Origin: Rhodocollybia butyracea
Lineage: Eukaryota; Basidiomycota; Agaricomycetes; Agaricales; Omphalotaceae
Length of the DNA stretch: 64,000 nt
Reading direction: 5' to 3'
Assembly (NCBI GenBank): GCA_015501585.1
Contig: JADNRY010000187.1
Coordinates: 1-64,000, forward strand
Positions 45,911 to 56,664 of this stretch are shown here, piece after piece. Numbering within the stretch: position 1 is the first letter of the stretch; each line of letters starts with the position of its first letter. The notes below the pieces were generated by a model. The model was given only the letters and a program-made list of their open reading frames with translations, was not told the DNA's origin and did no database searches. The position numbers were made by a program, and so were the translations under genes.

Positions 45911-47381
45911 CTACACTGTCTCTTTGGATGGCACTCCATTATTTGATCTGTCCAAGGGAGATGATTCCGCTGGCTGAACATCAGCCTCCAACAGATCGTT
46001 TGCTGATAAGTCCGTTGATGGCATGGAATCTTGGGGAAAGGCTTCGGGTGGAAAAGAAACAGGGGCAAATGACTCCCACTTGGAAGGCGGCCTCGAAGCG
46101 CTGACAATAATTGCAGAAAACTGGCTTGAAGTGAGAATCCTATTTCGAATTGATAACCCAAGGAACTTCTTACTATCAAGGCCTAAAAGCCAAAGTGTGG
46201 CAGATTAGCTTCTATGAACTTGGCGTATAACTGAACCTACGGTGACGCAAACATACTAGTAGGACAGTAGTCAGTCACTAAGGTGATAGCTTGGTCCAGC
46301 GTTGAGACTTACCAAAGCATCAAACACCTGGAACACAGCTGGTGAAACAATCGAAGCCACAAAGATACTGAGCCAGCAAACAACATTGATTATAGCTATG
46401 AATGCCAATTTAAACCGAGACCAGAGTCAAAATTTTCTGGGACACACCAGAATTAATAATGATAGCACCAACCCGAGTATATGTGCTTGGTGATTGCAGA
46501 TTTACTCCTGCGGCCAACAGTCGACGGTGGGAGCGCCACATACAAGCAACAATAAGACCTTTTGACCATTCTAGTAAATCATCATGTTGCTCGGAGGAGT
46601 AGGAAGATGTCATTAGTACTTACTAGTACACATCACATTCAGGCCACCTGAAACGAAGCCAAAGATGTCTGAAGCAAGAACCAATTTTTGTGTATTATCA
46701 TTCCAAGGGTCAACGTTATTTTGCTGAGAAACGGAAATTAAGCTCCATATTCCGATACCTTCCAATCAGCTTGGATAAGTACTAGAGAATAAAACATGAT
46801 AGCAAACAGGCACACCGCATTGGAACACGAACACCAATAAAGGGAAGGCGACAATGCGAAGACGAGAGTTGCAGAGGATATACAAACGATAAAGCTACTT
46901 GAGATTGAGCATATATGCAACACAGTCAAGGAAGTAGTACTCAGCGCACCAAAACTGTATCTGAAACCACTATAGCGAACGAACTGCATACAATCTTGAT
47001 CTTGCGCTTTTTTCCATACCCAGAGTAATCATTAGGCCCAGTGGGCTTTATGATATGTGTGGCGAAAATGAGATCCGCCACCACGGTCTGCACAAAGACT
47101 CCATCAGCTGTCATTTTCCGAAATGTCCTAGTCGTATACCACGGTCACAAGCACAAAGAGCAGTAAACTTGCTGTTGCAAGATAGATGAACGACTTAGGG
47201 GCAGCTTTTTACGGCGTAGTGCCAGAACTCGGACATGTCTGATGAAAGTTGCCAAGTAGACACCTAGACAGCCAAGGGGGAGGATGTGAGAGTTGCTAGG
47301 TGCACATACATCGAGGAAAAACGCACCGTATACCAGAACCTCCAAGAATGTACTGATGAAAATGATGTTGATAAGAAGCAT
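45911..47381 (-). pseudogene. 7TM-family protein copy 7 (one-base frameshift)
   Basis: Start MLLINIIFISTFLEVLVYG at 47381. Exon 2 runs VYLATFIRHVRVLALRRKK, but a single-base loss near 47195 turns the expected LPLKTFIY into LPLSRSS, and the frame fails. Downstream exons remain recognisable (CMWRSHRRLL, TM6, tail ending at 45911). The same kind of lesion at nearly the same codon is present in copy 1, though the surrounding bases differ. Confidence 0.65.
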
Positions 47382-48100
47382 GGGGTTGCCAGAGGCTCCA
47401 CTTGTCTCTTAAGTATTGCAGCCTGCTAGGGTTATGTATCATTAGGCAACTCGAAGCGACTTGTTTATCTTGTATCGCAGATGTGATTAATGATTCACGG
47501 AAGGTCATCAGCAAAACGTAGCTGCGGCCAAGCTGCGGCTGAGCGATGAGCTTTGGCTTTGATCGCTGATAGCTTGAGTTTTTATTGAGTTTATTCTCCA
47601 TACGGCCATCTCGGGGTCCTACCCAAAAGGAATGATGAGGTACCGTTCCGTGTATGTCCTCTCTTAATCCGAAAATCAACTTGTTCGACCTTTTCATTGG
47701 AATTTACTGCAAAGTCAGATGCCGTGGATGTGTTTGACAGTGGTAAAAGAACTCAACATTGCTCGTAGCCTCGTACGTGTTGGTATTTGCTTTGATTAAT
47801 CGTGTTTGACAGTTGTAAGAGAACTCACCGTTGCTCGTACGTGCCAGTGTTTGCTTTGATCACGCTCAATTATGAACTTTACAGCTTCTGTCTTCCAGTT
47901 ATTAAATACGCCTTTTTCTAGACTCCAAACCCGCCGCTTCCAACTCAATCTGGTTGGTCAATATAATCTCGGTTAGGGATTTAGTCGGATAGGTGTCGGT
48001 ACACGTACAAAGGCATGGCGCTCGGTCGCTCAGGATGGCTTCATTTCCGCCGTGGGCTTAATCATGCGTAATGTGCATGTCAACTTTTCGCATGTCCTCA
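47382..48100 (-). promoter_or_regulatory. conserved upstream module of 7TM copy 7
   Basis: Matches the copy 6 module with GATCGCTGATAGCTTGAG near 47560, tandem TTTGACAG...TAAAAGAACTC blocks near 47730 and 47805, and CTCCAAACCCGCCGCTTCC near 47922. Confidence 0.45.
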
Positions 48101-48237
48101 TCCATTGCTCTGAAGGTTGAAACCGTAGTGACATCCCAATTATCCTTACTGTCTCCGAGTCAACCCCTTCTATCATACGTTTTGAGATCCTAATCGAGAG
48201 GAAATGGTACAGGTTATCCTATGCGCACCAGCACAGC

Positions 48238-48640
48238 ATGGACATGTCCTTCCAAAAGAGCCATCCAGGTTCTGCTCTTGTCTTTAGCCGCTTCATCTTT
48301 GTATCTCTCATGGATCGTCCAGTGCACCATGCCCAAGTTTTAGATCAATCCACTCGACGATCTGCTGTTGCAAAAAGCAGCGATACGGGACCAGTGTTGT
48401 TCGCTGTCCAAGAATACATACACGCTGACGCGTCGGGAACGTGCAAGTTGGGTAGTCTGCCGTCTATGGCGTCCTGGGCGTTGACATCGGAACGGACGTA
48501 GTGGATACTATCGAGGCCTCTGAGTCTGAGTGCGAGATATGCCTGCCATTTGAGACATTCTACGTCGGAGCTAAGGATGGCGGGTGTATCCAGATTGTCG
48601 GCTGTTCTACGGTTTTCGCATTGGGATGCGGGATGCAATT
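48238..48640 (-). pseudogene. partial duplicate of the unknown gene at 44.5-45.3 kb
   Basis: Reads SSDVECLKWQAYLALRLRGL, GRLPNLHVPDASACMYSWTA and NNTGPVSLLF on the minus strand, parallel to the partner at 45022-45297. It contains an extra stretch (YVRSDVNAQDA) and lacks the 3' half of the partner. Confidence 0.5.
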
Positions 48641-48865
48641 GAAGCAGCCTTTATTGAATGTTCTATCAAGGCTTGTTTGTACTTTATTTGCGATGTTCGT
48701 TGGCCGGCCGAATTATGGAAATTGAACGCCGGGATGGTGTGGGATGCCGCGGTTCGGCACATCCTTGCTTTGACTAGCCTTTTTCGGTTGTACCCCTATA
48801 ACTTGAACTAGCTTCGTCTTCAATATCACTCTTAAATATCTCCAGTGCTATAGATATCATTCAAC

Positions 48866-50023
48866 ATGGCCGACGCGGATAAACACTATCACACAACCCC
48901 ACCCATACTAGTACCTAATAACCAAAACCGAACAACCACAAAGCCCCAGTGGAAATGTCTCTTCCTTTCCCTGATAAGACACGCCCAAGTTCGTATCCAC
49001 AATCTCTTTTGAATGAATCTCAAATCACTCATCAACTTTACTACAGGCACGCGCAAACACTCGGACCGACAGCCCACTCACCCCGCTCGGTCACGCCCAA
49101 GCAGACGACCTCGCAGCCGAATGGCAACGCGTCCGCATCGACAAGCTTGTCTCCTCGCACCTCCAGCCGCGCTCAAAACAGCCTCAACGCTCGCCGCAGC
49201 CAATACCGAGTATCTCAGGTGTTCCCCGTACCCTGATCTTGATTATTCAGAGGATTCAGATTCAGAGGAGCCAGTTGAGGATCCCCGGGACGCTGAATGG
49301 GCTGAGCATCCTCTCTCTGTCTCCGTTGATTATCACGTCCAAGAACGCAAATGTGGCTTCTTAGTACCCAAGCTCTCTGCCCAACACCAGACCATCGCTG
49401 CTTATCATGCTTTATACGGCACTACCGTCCCCGGGCGAATTGCACGGGATCATACCCCGCCGCAGGGCGGGGAGAGTCTCGATACTGTCGCGGATCGCGC
49501 GAAAGCGTTTGTTTTGTCAATTATGAAGGAACATGGGCAGCATGTGTGGGGTTTTGGGCCAGAGGACTTTAATTTGGAGAGGTGGAATAGGAGCGATTTG
49601 ATCGAGGCGGAGAGGGTCCCGAATCCGCATGTGGCTGTTGTGAGCCATAGTGTGTTCCTTGAGGAGTTGTATGAGATGATGTACTTTTGGGACAAGGGGG
49701 AGAGGCCTAAGAAGGCTCTTGGGTGTCATTGGGGAAACGCAGAATGGTGGGTGTCTTCTACCTTGTTTGCAATGTTTTTTGTTTTTCTAATTTAGTCTTG
49801 TTTTCTTTCCAGGACGCGTCACGTATTGTGGATTCGTGAAAAGGAAGATTCTTCGTACGAGTTTCAGTTTCGGGACATTCGGGCTCCTCGAACGGCGGAT
49901 GGTTCAGCGCTTCCGCCATATATTAGTACTAGCATAGGGAGAGAGAAAGGTTTGAAGATTAATGGTTCTGGGAACGTAGATGAGAACATTTCAAGTTTTG
50001 GCACTTCCGTTCTATATGTTTAA
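48866..50023 (+). pseudogene. histidine phosphatase copy B, frameshifted
   Basis: Start ATG at 48866. The motif LIRHAQ sits at about 48976-48993, with Gln for the usual Glu. TPLGHAQADDLAAEW and VSSHLQ are in one frame, while ALKTASTLAAANTEYL through GESLDTVADRA and VVSHSVFLEELYE are one base over. The single-base change lies near 49163. The catalytic second His is kept but the following Gly is Ser. After an intron the C-terminal exon TRHVLWIREKEDSSYEF ends SVLYV at 50023. Confidence 0.7.
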
Positions 50024-50336
50024 TAATAAATGTAGAGGCACTCACAGAAAGACACTTTGCATTCAAGTTTCGTAGTACGTTGCCGGAAAAGTCGTCCTTC
50101 ACTTCGACCGCCAACCGACCGCTTTATGGTGAAATTGTGGAGATTCGTCTGATGCCGCGATTCGGCAAACCTAGTTTCGTTTGTACTCCTATCCTTCTAC
50201 GACGATGAGATGAGTCACACTAAGAAAAAGGAGTACATCTCCTTCATCTTACTTTCATCTTACCACCTTCAATTTTAATCGTCTCACGCTTTAAAATCCT
50301 ATCGCATCTCCAAGTAGAATTTCACCCTAGCCTAGC

Positions 50337-51404
50337 ATGACTGTATCTAATAACCAAAACAAAAAAAACAAAAAACCCTGGAAATGTCTCGTCCTTTCTC
50401 TAATAAGACACGCCCAAGTTCGTATTTATATCCCAATCCCAATTCTAAATCAACTCAACTCGTTACTCGCCCACAGGCCCGGTCAAACACCCACGGGTGG
50501 GCCGCAGGCCCAGATAGCGCTCTCACTCCTCACGGGCACACCCAAGCCGACGCACTCGCAAGCAAATGGTCCCGCGTCCTCATCGACAAACTCATCTCGT
50601 CGCACCTCCAGCGCGCGCTTACAACAGCTTCAATACTCTCCGCAGCCAATGCCGAGCATTCCAAGAATCGCGGGTACTATGCAGTGCTCTCAGAGGATCT
50701 TGTCTCTGTAGACATAGATCCTAGAGTGCAGGAACGTAAATGTGGAGAACTAGTACCCAGACTTTCCTTACAACGCCAGAAGATAGACGCATATCACGCT
50801 TTGACAGGTACTACGGTCCGCGGGCGAATCGCCAGGAATCATACACCCCCTGAGGGCGGCGAGAGTCTCGATGCCGTTGCGGAGCGCGCGAAAGACTTTG
50901 TTTTGTCGATTATGGAGGAGCATGGGGACTCGGAGTGCGGGAGTTTTGGGCCGGAGGACTTTCAGTTGTGGAAGTGGAAGAGCGAGGATGCAGAAAAGGT
51001 CCCTAGTGATATTCCGCATGTTACTGTTGTGAGCCATAATGTGTTTCTTGGAGAGTTGTATGAGGCGATGTACTTTTGGCACGAGGGGAGAAGCCAAAGA
51101 GGCCTCTTGGGTGTTATTGGGCAAATACAGATTGGTGACCTTCCTCTCAATGTCTTTTTTATCGTTTCGTTTTTCTGATTTGGTTTCTTGGTTTCCTTGT
51201 TCTAGGACGCGTCATATATTGTGGATTCGTGAAAAGGAAGATTCTTCGTACGAGTTTCAGTTTCGGGATCTCCGGGCTCCCCAAACAGTGGACGGGTCAG
51301 GACTTCCACCGTATATTAGTACTAGCATGGGGAGAGAGAAAGGCTTGGAGATTAATAGTCCTGTAGATGAGGCCATTTTTGGCGCTTCCGTTCTATACGT
51401 TTGA
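50337..51404 (+). pseudogene. histidine phosphatase copy C, frameshifted near the 3' end
   Basis: Start MTVSNNQNKKNKKPWKCL at 50337. LIRHAQ is followed by an intron (GTTCGT...CCACAG) and ARSNTHGWAAG. DSALTPHGHTQADALASKW, SSHLQRALTTASIL, GESLDAVAERA and VVSHNVFLGELYE are all in frame, so this is the best preserved copy. A one-base loss near 51087 (HEG then RSQRGL, where copies A and B read GERPK) shifts the last part of that exon. Without it the splice to TRHILWIREKEDSSYEF would be in phase. The end is SVLYV at 51404. Enzyme class as for copy A; substrate unknown. Confidence 0.65.
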
Positions 51405-52134
51405 TAATGCATATAGGTTTTCGCGCCACACACAAAAACAAGTTTCATACGCTACCGGGAAAGTCATACCTCGCCCTCTAAATTAAGCTCGCTTGCCGAG
51501 GTTGAGTCTGCCTACGGGAGACAAACCTCGCCCCGACCACGTTCAAAAATCTAGGGTCTCGCGCCCTATCAATCTCGAAGCCCAAATAAGAAAATCAGAC
51601 GTTCAATCATCTAAAAGTGATAATATCAAACCGGTAAGACTTGAGCAAAAGCTCGCATGCATGACATCAAAAACCAATTATATCACCAATAGAGGCCAAT
51701 ATACGTAGGTGCAGAACGTAGGTACGAGCATTAGGCGACGAAGTGAAGGATAACAGTGAAGGACAGGGCGGTTCACAGCGTACTAAATTCTAACGTGCAA
51801 GTAGATGGAAACCATAAGAGTAAGCAGTCCATGAGTAAAAGCCAGTGGGAACATGTTAATGAGGGAGAAAAGAATGAGTGTGGGGATAAGTAGGATAGAA
51901 CCCGTGTAGAAACTGTGATTGATTGTGAAGGAGATTGAAATGAAATCCGAAAATCCAGAAGCAAGTATAGAACGAAAGGAGATGATATGGTACACATGGA
52001 AAGAACGGTATACGTACATGCTGAACAGAGAGAAACGTGTCTGAGGAATGAGAAGAAAAAGACAGAACAGTCCGAAATATCAATAAATTACAAAAAAGCA
52101 GCGAACAGTTTCAATGCAAAAGACCAAGTGAAAC
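51405..52134. other. intergenic boundary between duplicated block and single-copy region
   Basis: The DNA 3' of phosphatase copy C and of the LIM gene (convergent). No coding motif. No further copies of the block are seen beyond here. Confidence 0.4.
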
Positions 52135-55100
52135 TCATCTAAGTTCGCCTAAAGCATTCAAATCAACGAACCTAGTCATCCTCTTCATCGCCGTCCCGCT
52201 CCCGTGCCCGGCTCCAACTCCATAACTGCCCTCAACCCCAAATCTCTCATCCTCGTCCTCACCATCCACCCACAAACCGCGATCCCTATCTCCCGCCCTC
52301 GCATGCTTCTCACAAAGCATCCTCCCATCAAGCTCCCAATACTCCCACTCAATCGCACGTCGCATCGTCCAGACCACTCGCATGTAAAATGCTCTGGATG
52401 ATACCGATCCCCAGCATGCGAAACGGCGCAGGGACCTTCGATGGGCTGACCGCATGTCGCAGCGGCGCAGAGCGAGTCGTTTGTTTCGTGATAGTGGTAT
52501 TTGCAGAGAGGGCGGCCGTCGTAAACATAGAAGATTTTGTCAGGGAAGGGTTGCTGGTGGTGTGTAAGAAAAGAAGGGAAGGACAAGTTGGCCAGTTAGC
52601 CAAAGGTCGTCTTGAGATAATGAATACGACGTACGTTGCAAGTAAAACAGTTAAAGCAATCTTTGTGGTACTTGCCCTTGAGTTGGCCGTCGGAGGATGA
52701 AACGGCCTGTTTTTCGATGGGAAGATTACATCGGCGACACTGTATAGAAGAGTGGAGTAGCAGAATGGGGAATGCGGAACGGGAAATGGGGAGAAAATCA
52801 CCGTCAGTTCAACGGAACGGAATAATGAAAAGCGTAATAGAAATAAACAAATAGGGTTGCGGGCTCTCCGGTTTCAAGTGTATCAAAAAAGCAAAAAAAC
52901 GGAACCGAAAATTATTCCACACCCACCTTTGGCAGATACATATTTTTCCAACATTTCTCGCAAAGTACTCCCTTGTCTTTCTTCTCCTTCTCCCCACCAG
53001 CACTACCAGCATTAAATGAAGCACCTGCACCCACACCTTTACTTCCAGGTAACTCTACAGAAATCCACCTCCCATCCTCGATCCTCTTATCACACCTAAT
53101 ACACACTTTGATCTTTTTCGTATTCTTGTGCTCGCTCCCAGTTCCGTACCCAGCGATTCCACCACCACCCGGGACCACCGCCTTCGACGCCCTCTCCGTC
53201 TTACTCCTCGCAGGTAACTTTGTCAGCTTATCAACCGCATCCGTAATCAAACTATACGGCGTCGTCACTCCCACCGTATTACTCCTATGCGCTAGTTTGA
53301 TCATTGAATTAGATGATGCTCGAATCGAATTTGGGATCGGAGGCGGAGCTGGAATCGCAGTCGATAGGGAATCCAAATTGAGGTTATCCAAACTAGAGGT
53401 CGAGTCGAAAGTGTAGTTGCGATGAGGAGACATAGGAGGCGAAGGCCCATCATCTCGTAGTCCGATGCCTATTGGGCGCGGGGGACGAATAGGGCGAGGT
53501 GCGGATCCAAATCTAAGAGTAGAAGCATTAGGAGAGGAGGGGTCGTCTGTCATTAGTTCTTTTAGAGTTTGGGTTAACTCTTGGGTGTTAAGTGCAGGCA
53601 CAGAACCAGAACTAGAACCATAGCCGTAACCGGCTGCGCTTCCGCTTCCGCTAGTTCCACTTCCTCCCGTCCCACTCCTAGCTCTCCCGGCTTCAGGTCC
53701 AGACCCAGACTCGTCCGACTTCAAACTCTTCAAACTCCTCATGCTCTTCATACTACTGATCGTCGCGCTCCTATTCCTCCCAATACTATCCACACTCCTC
53801 AAACTGCTAATCGTCGCACTCCGATTCCTTCCGCCACCATCTTGGTTACCACCTGTGCTTTTCACATCATCTACACTCCTTCCACGCTCTACAATCCTTC
53901 CACTAACGCTTTTCACACTCTTTCCACTCAACGTCCTTGCAACTCCTGGCGCCCCCGGTCCCCCAATAAGTCTCTCGCTAGTTTCTCCCTCAGTGCTCGA
54001 TCTGGATAGGCCAAGGGCTTTCGCTATTGCTATAGCTGATGACCTTGACGAAGAAGTAGGAGAAGGCGATGTTGGTATTACAGAAGCCGTTTTGGATTTG
54101 GTGGACTTGGAGGATACAGAGGACTTGGAAGAAGATACAGATGTAGTCGATGGAGCGCGCGTCCGTTGAGATATAGATGCGTTCGATAGTGTGCGTGTCC
54201 GTTGAGATATGGAGTTAGAAATAGAGCCGGATAAGGGATTGGATATAGATATGGTATTAGCAGGAGGGGAAGAAGGAGGTGATGGAAAAGACCCGAGAAG
54301 AAGCCTGTTTTTGAGATCATTCAAATCATCTTCATCATCAGAGTAGACTGAGCCTGACACAGGTCTAGATCTCTGATCCCGTTCCCTAGGTGTAAGCGGT
54401 GTAGGTGTGGGCGTAACACCATCTCTCGTCGTTCTTCTCGAATTCCTCGACATCCTTGAGTTTACCGAAAGCCTCGCTTTACTGCCCCCTACCCCAGCCC
54501 CATCTCGTATTTGAATCGTCCCTGTCTTCTCCTCCTCATAGTCCGTATCATCAGCATACGCCAAGCCGCCATAATCACTTTCTGAAGTATCTCCTCCATC
54601 TTCTCCATCTGCGACAGCTCTTGTGCCATTACCTTTGCCGCGTCGACTTGATGCACTTGCACTCGAAGCGGAATATGCCAATGCAAAAGTCGACGATGAT
54701 GATGAGGAAGATACATCACTTGTGTTGGAGTTTTGCCGTGTAGGTCCTGCTCGGGGAGTTATACTACCGCGCGCAGACGAAGAGGAAGTGGCGGGTTTCG
54801 CGGTAGGCATATCGGATGCGCTCGGAGTATTCGGCGCGTTCATAGCTGCTCCCGGCGTAAGGCCCTTCATCATCGGCGAGTTCATCGAATTCATAAAGCT
54901 GATGTTGGTGGGACTGGCTGATAACGGGTATGGAGAGGGAGAGACGGGGGAGGCAGGATTGGGAGAAAAGGGAAAGAATGGAGAGACGGGACCCGCGGGG
55001 GATTGAGGTGAGGATGAGGAGGCGGTTAGTGGAGGTGTTCCGGTTGCTAGAAACGAGGAATGAATGTGTTAGTAAGTGTGTAGCATTAGGAAAGGATCAG

Positions 55101-56664
55101 GATGTGGAAGAGGTGGAGGGCTTAACTCCGAAATCACGAAAAGCCAAACCACCAATCACAAGAAACAACTTCCACCAATAAGGAGCATGAGCGAGACCAA
55201 GAAAAGGCACATCATCACTCGAGTCTGATTGATCGTGTCACTGCATACCACCCTTCCAATGAAATACGAGAGAAAACAAGGCACCAGAATAGAACTTCCT
55301 AAGAGGTTACGATGCTAGCCTTTTCGTATCCTTTTCATCTCCACACACCCCAAATCCACGCATCTGTCGTAAGGCATGCGTAAGATCAAGACGTCGTATG
55401 ACCAGTACCTTTACCCTTCTCGTAACTCGGGTGCGTGTATAAAAAGCAATCCACGGAGGTTGGATATCACCGGCCATTGCTCTTGTCCCATATCCCATAC
55501 CGAGTCGTTGCACGAAACCAAAACAAAGAAAGCAAGAAGTAAAGAAGAAACAAACTCACTTTGTATAGCAGCATCAATATCCAATAACGGACCTCCAAGT
55601 GCTTGTCCATTCCCATTCCCAATTCCTTGCATATTAGTAGCAAACAAGGCAGCTCTTGCAGCAGCAGCGAAACCTCTACGTCCAACGCCAGCCATACCAG
55701 CTTCTCCGCCGGACTTGGTATCGAGCTCTGGAGGTCTGGGCTGGCCAAAATTCGACGAAGGTGGGAATACATTCTGTGATGGACGGGTAGGAGGAACTCG
55801 GGAAAGCGATGGTGGGAGTAAACGACCAGCAGGTCCTCTACCGGGAGACATTGGTGCATGTGGTGTATTCATCCGATTCATGGACGCAGTAGCCGCATTG
55901 CTCAACGCAGAAAGCGGAGATATGCCATTGCGTGAGTCTGGAACACGAGGAGAGTCTGGTATGCGAAAAGAGTCTGGTATGCGAGGAGAGTTTAGTACGC
56001 GAGGAGAGTCTGGTACGCGAGGAGAGGTAGCGAGGAGAGTTGGTATGCGAGGAGAGTCTGGTATGCGAGGAGAGTCTGGTATGCGAGTAGAGTCAGGTAC
56101 ACGCGGAGCAGGCGTATCATAACTCGATACAGAAATCATAGTTTCTCTCGAACCAACAGCGGAGTCTGGTACACGGGTAGACTCTGGTACACGCGGAACT
56201 GCCGTATCATAACTCGAGACAGAAATCATAGTTTCTCTCGAACCAACAGTGGAAACAGACATTCTAACATCAGGAGCCGATTCTTCTTTGGGCTTGTCCA
56301 AAAACGATTTCGCAAGCGGACTCGAATGTTGCTGAAAACTTGAGGTACTACCTGTTCTATTCCGAGTGGCATTAGCGAAGGGTAGTGTTGGAGGAGATGA
56401 AAATGATAGGGCTCTTGGAGGGGATTGTCGGCGAGGACTAGCTGGGCTAGTCGGTGTCTTTGAAGCCCTCGGACTACTTGGTGGCGACGAAAGAAAACTC
56501 TGTAGTTTCCCTTTTATCCCACTACTACTCGGCAACGGTGGAACCGCAGCACAAACATGTTCTCCAAGTTCGTGCACAGGAACAGGATTATTGCAGTTAG
56601 AGCACTTCACCGTTGGAAGAAGTTGTGAGATTCGCGGTACTCCTGGCGACGAAGAGACGAGCAT
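52135..56664 (-). CDS. LIM-domain protein, paxillin-like
   Basis: A long gene starting at 56664 (MLVSSSPGVPRISQLLPTV). The N-terminus has a C2HC-like CSNCNNPVPVHELGEHVC. A disordered Ser/Pro/Arg-rich region of several hundred residues follows, including RVPDS/RIPDS repeats, with an intron at about 55560-55050. Three C-terminal LIM-type zinc modules end the protein. The first is CIRCDKRIEDGRW ... CEKCWKNMYLP (53110-52930). The second is CRRCNLPIEKQAV ... HKDCFNCFTC, split by an intron and ending CKYHYHE. The third is CAAATCGQPIEGP ... HPEHFTCEW ... MLCEKH. The stop is at 52135. Fungal paxillin-like LIM proteins localise to sites of polarised growth and the division ring. That role is inferred from architecture only. 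Apparently intact. Confidence 0.75.
55934..56106. repeat. 18-bp coding minisatellite
   Basis: About nine degenerate copies of GAGTCTGGTATGCGAGGA (plus strand) encode P-D-S-P-R-I hexapeptides on the minus strand inside the LIM-protein gene. Next to it (56117-56252) an approximately 30-residue unit containing VGSRETMISVSSYDT is present twice. Confidence 0.85.

Noticed and set aside
141..47381. Naming the 7TM family DUF6533 or DUF6534
   Set aside because: Topology is similar, but the signature segments I know for those domains are not seen, so the family is left unnamed.
51773..52083. Overlapping minus-strand hydrophobic frames
   Set aside because: Three overlapping frames with similar composition reflect T-rich DNA rather than a membrane protein. 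No splice or start context supports them.
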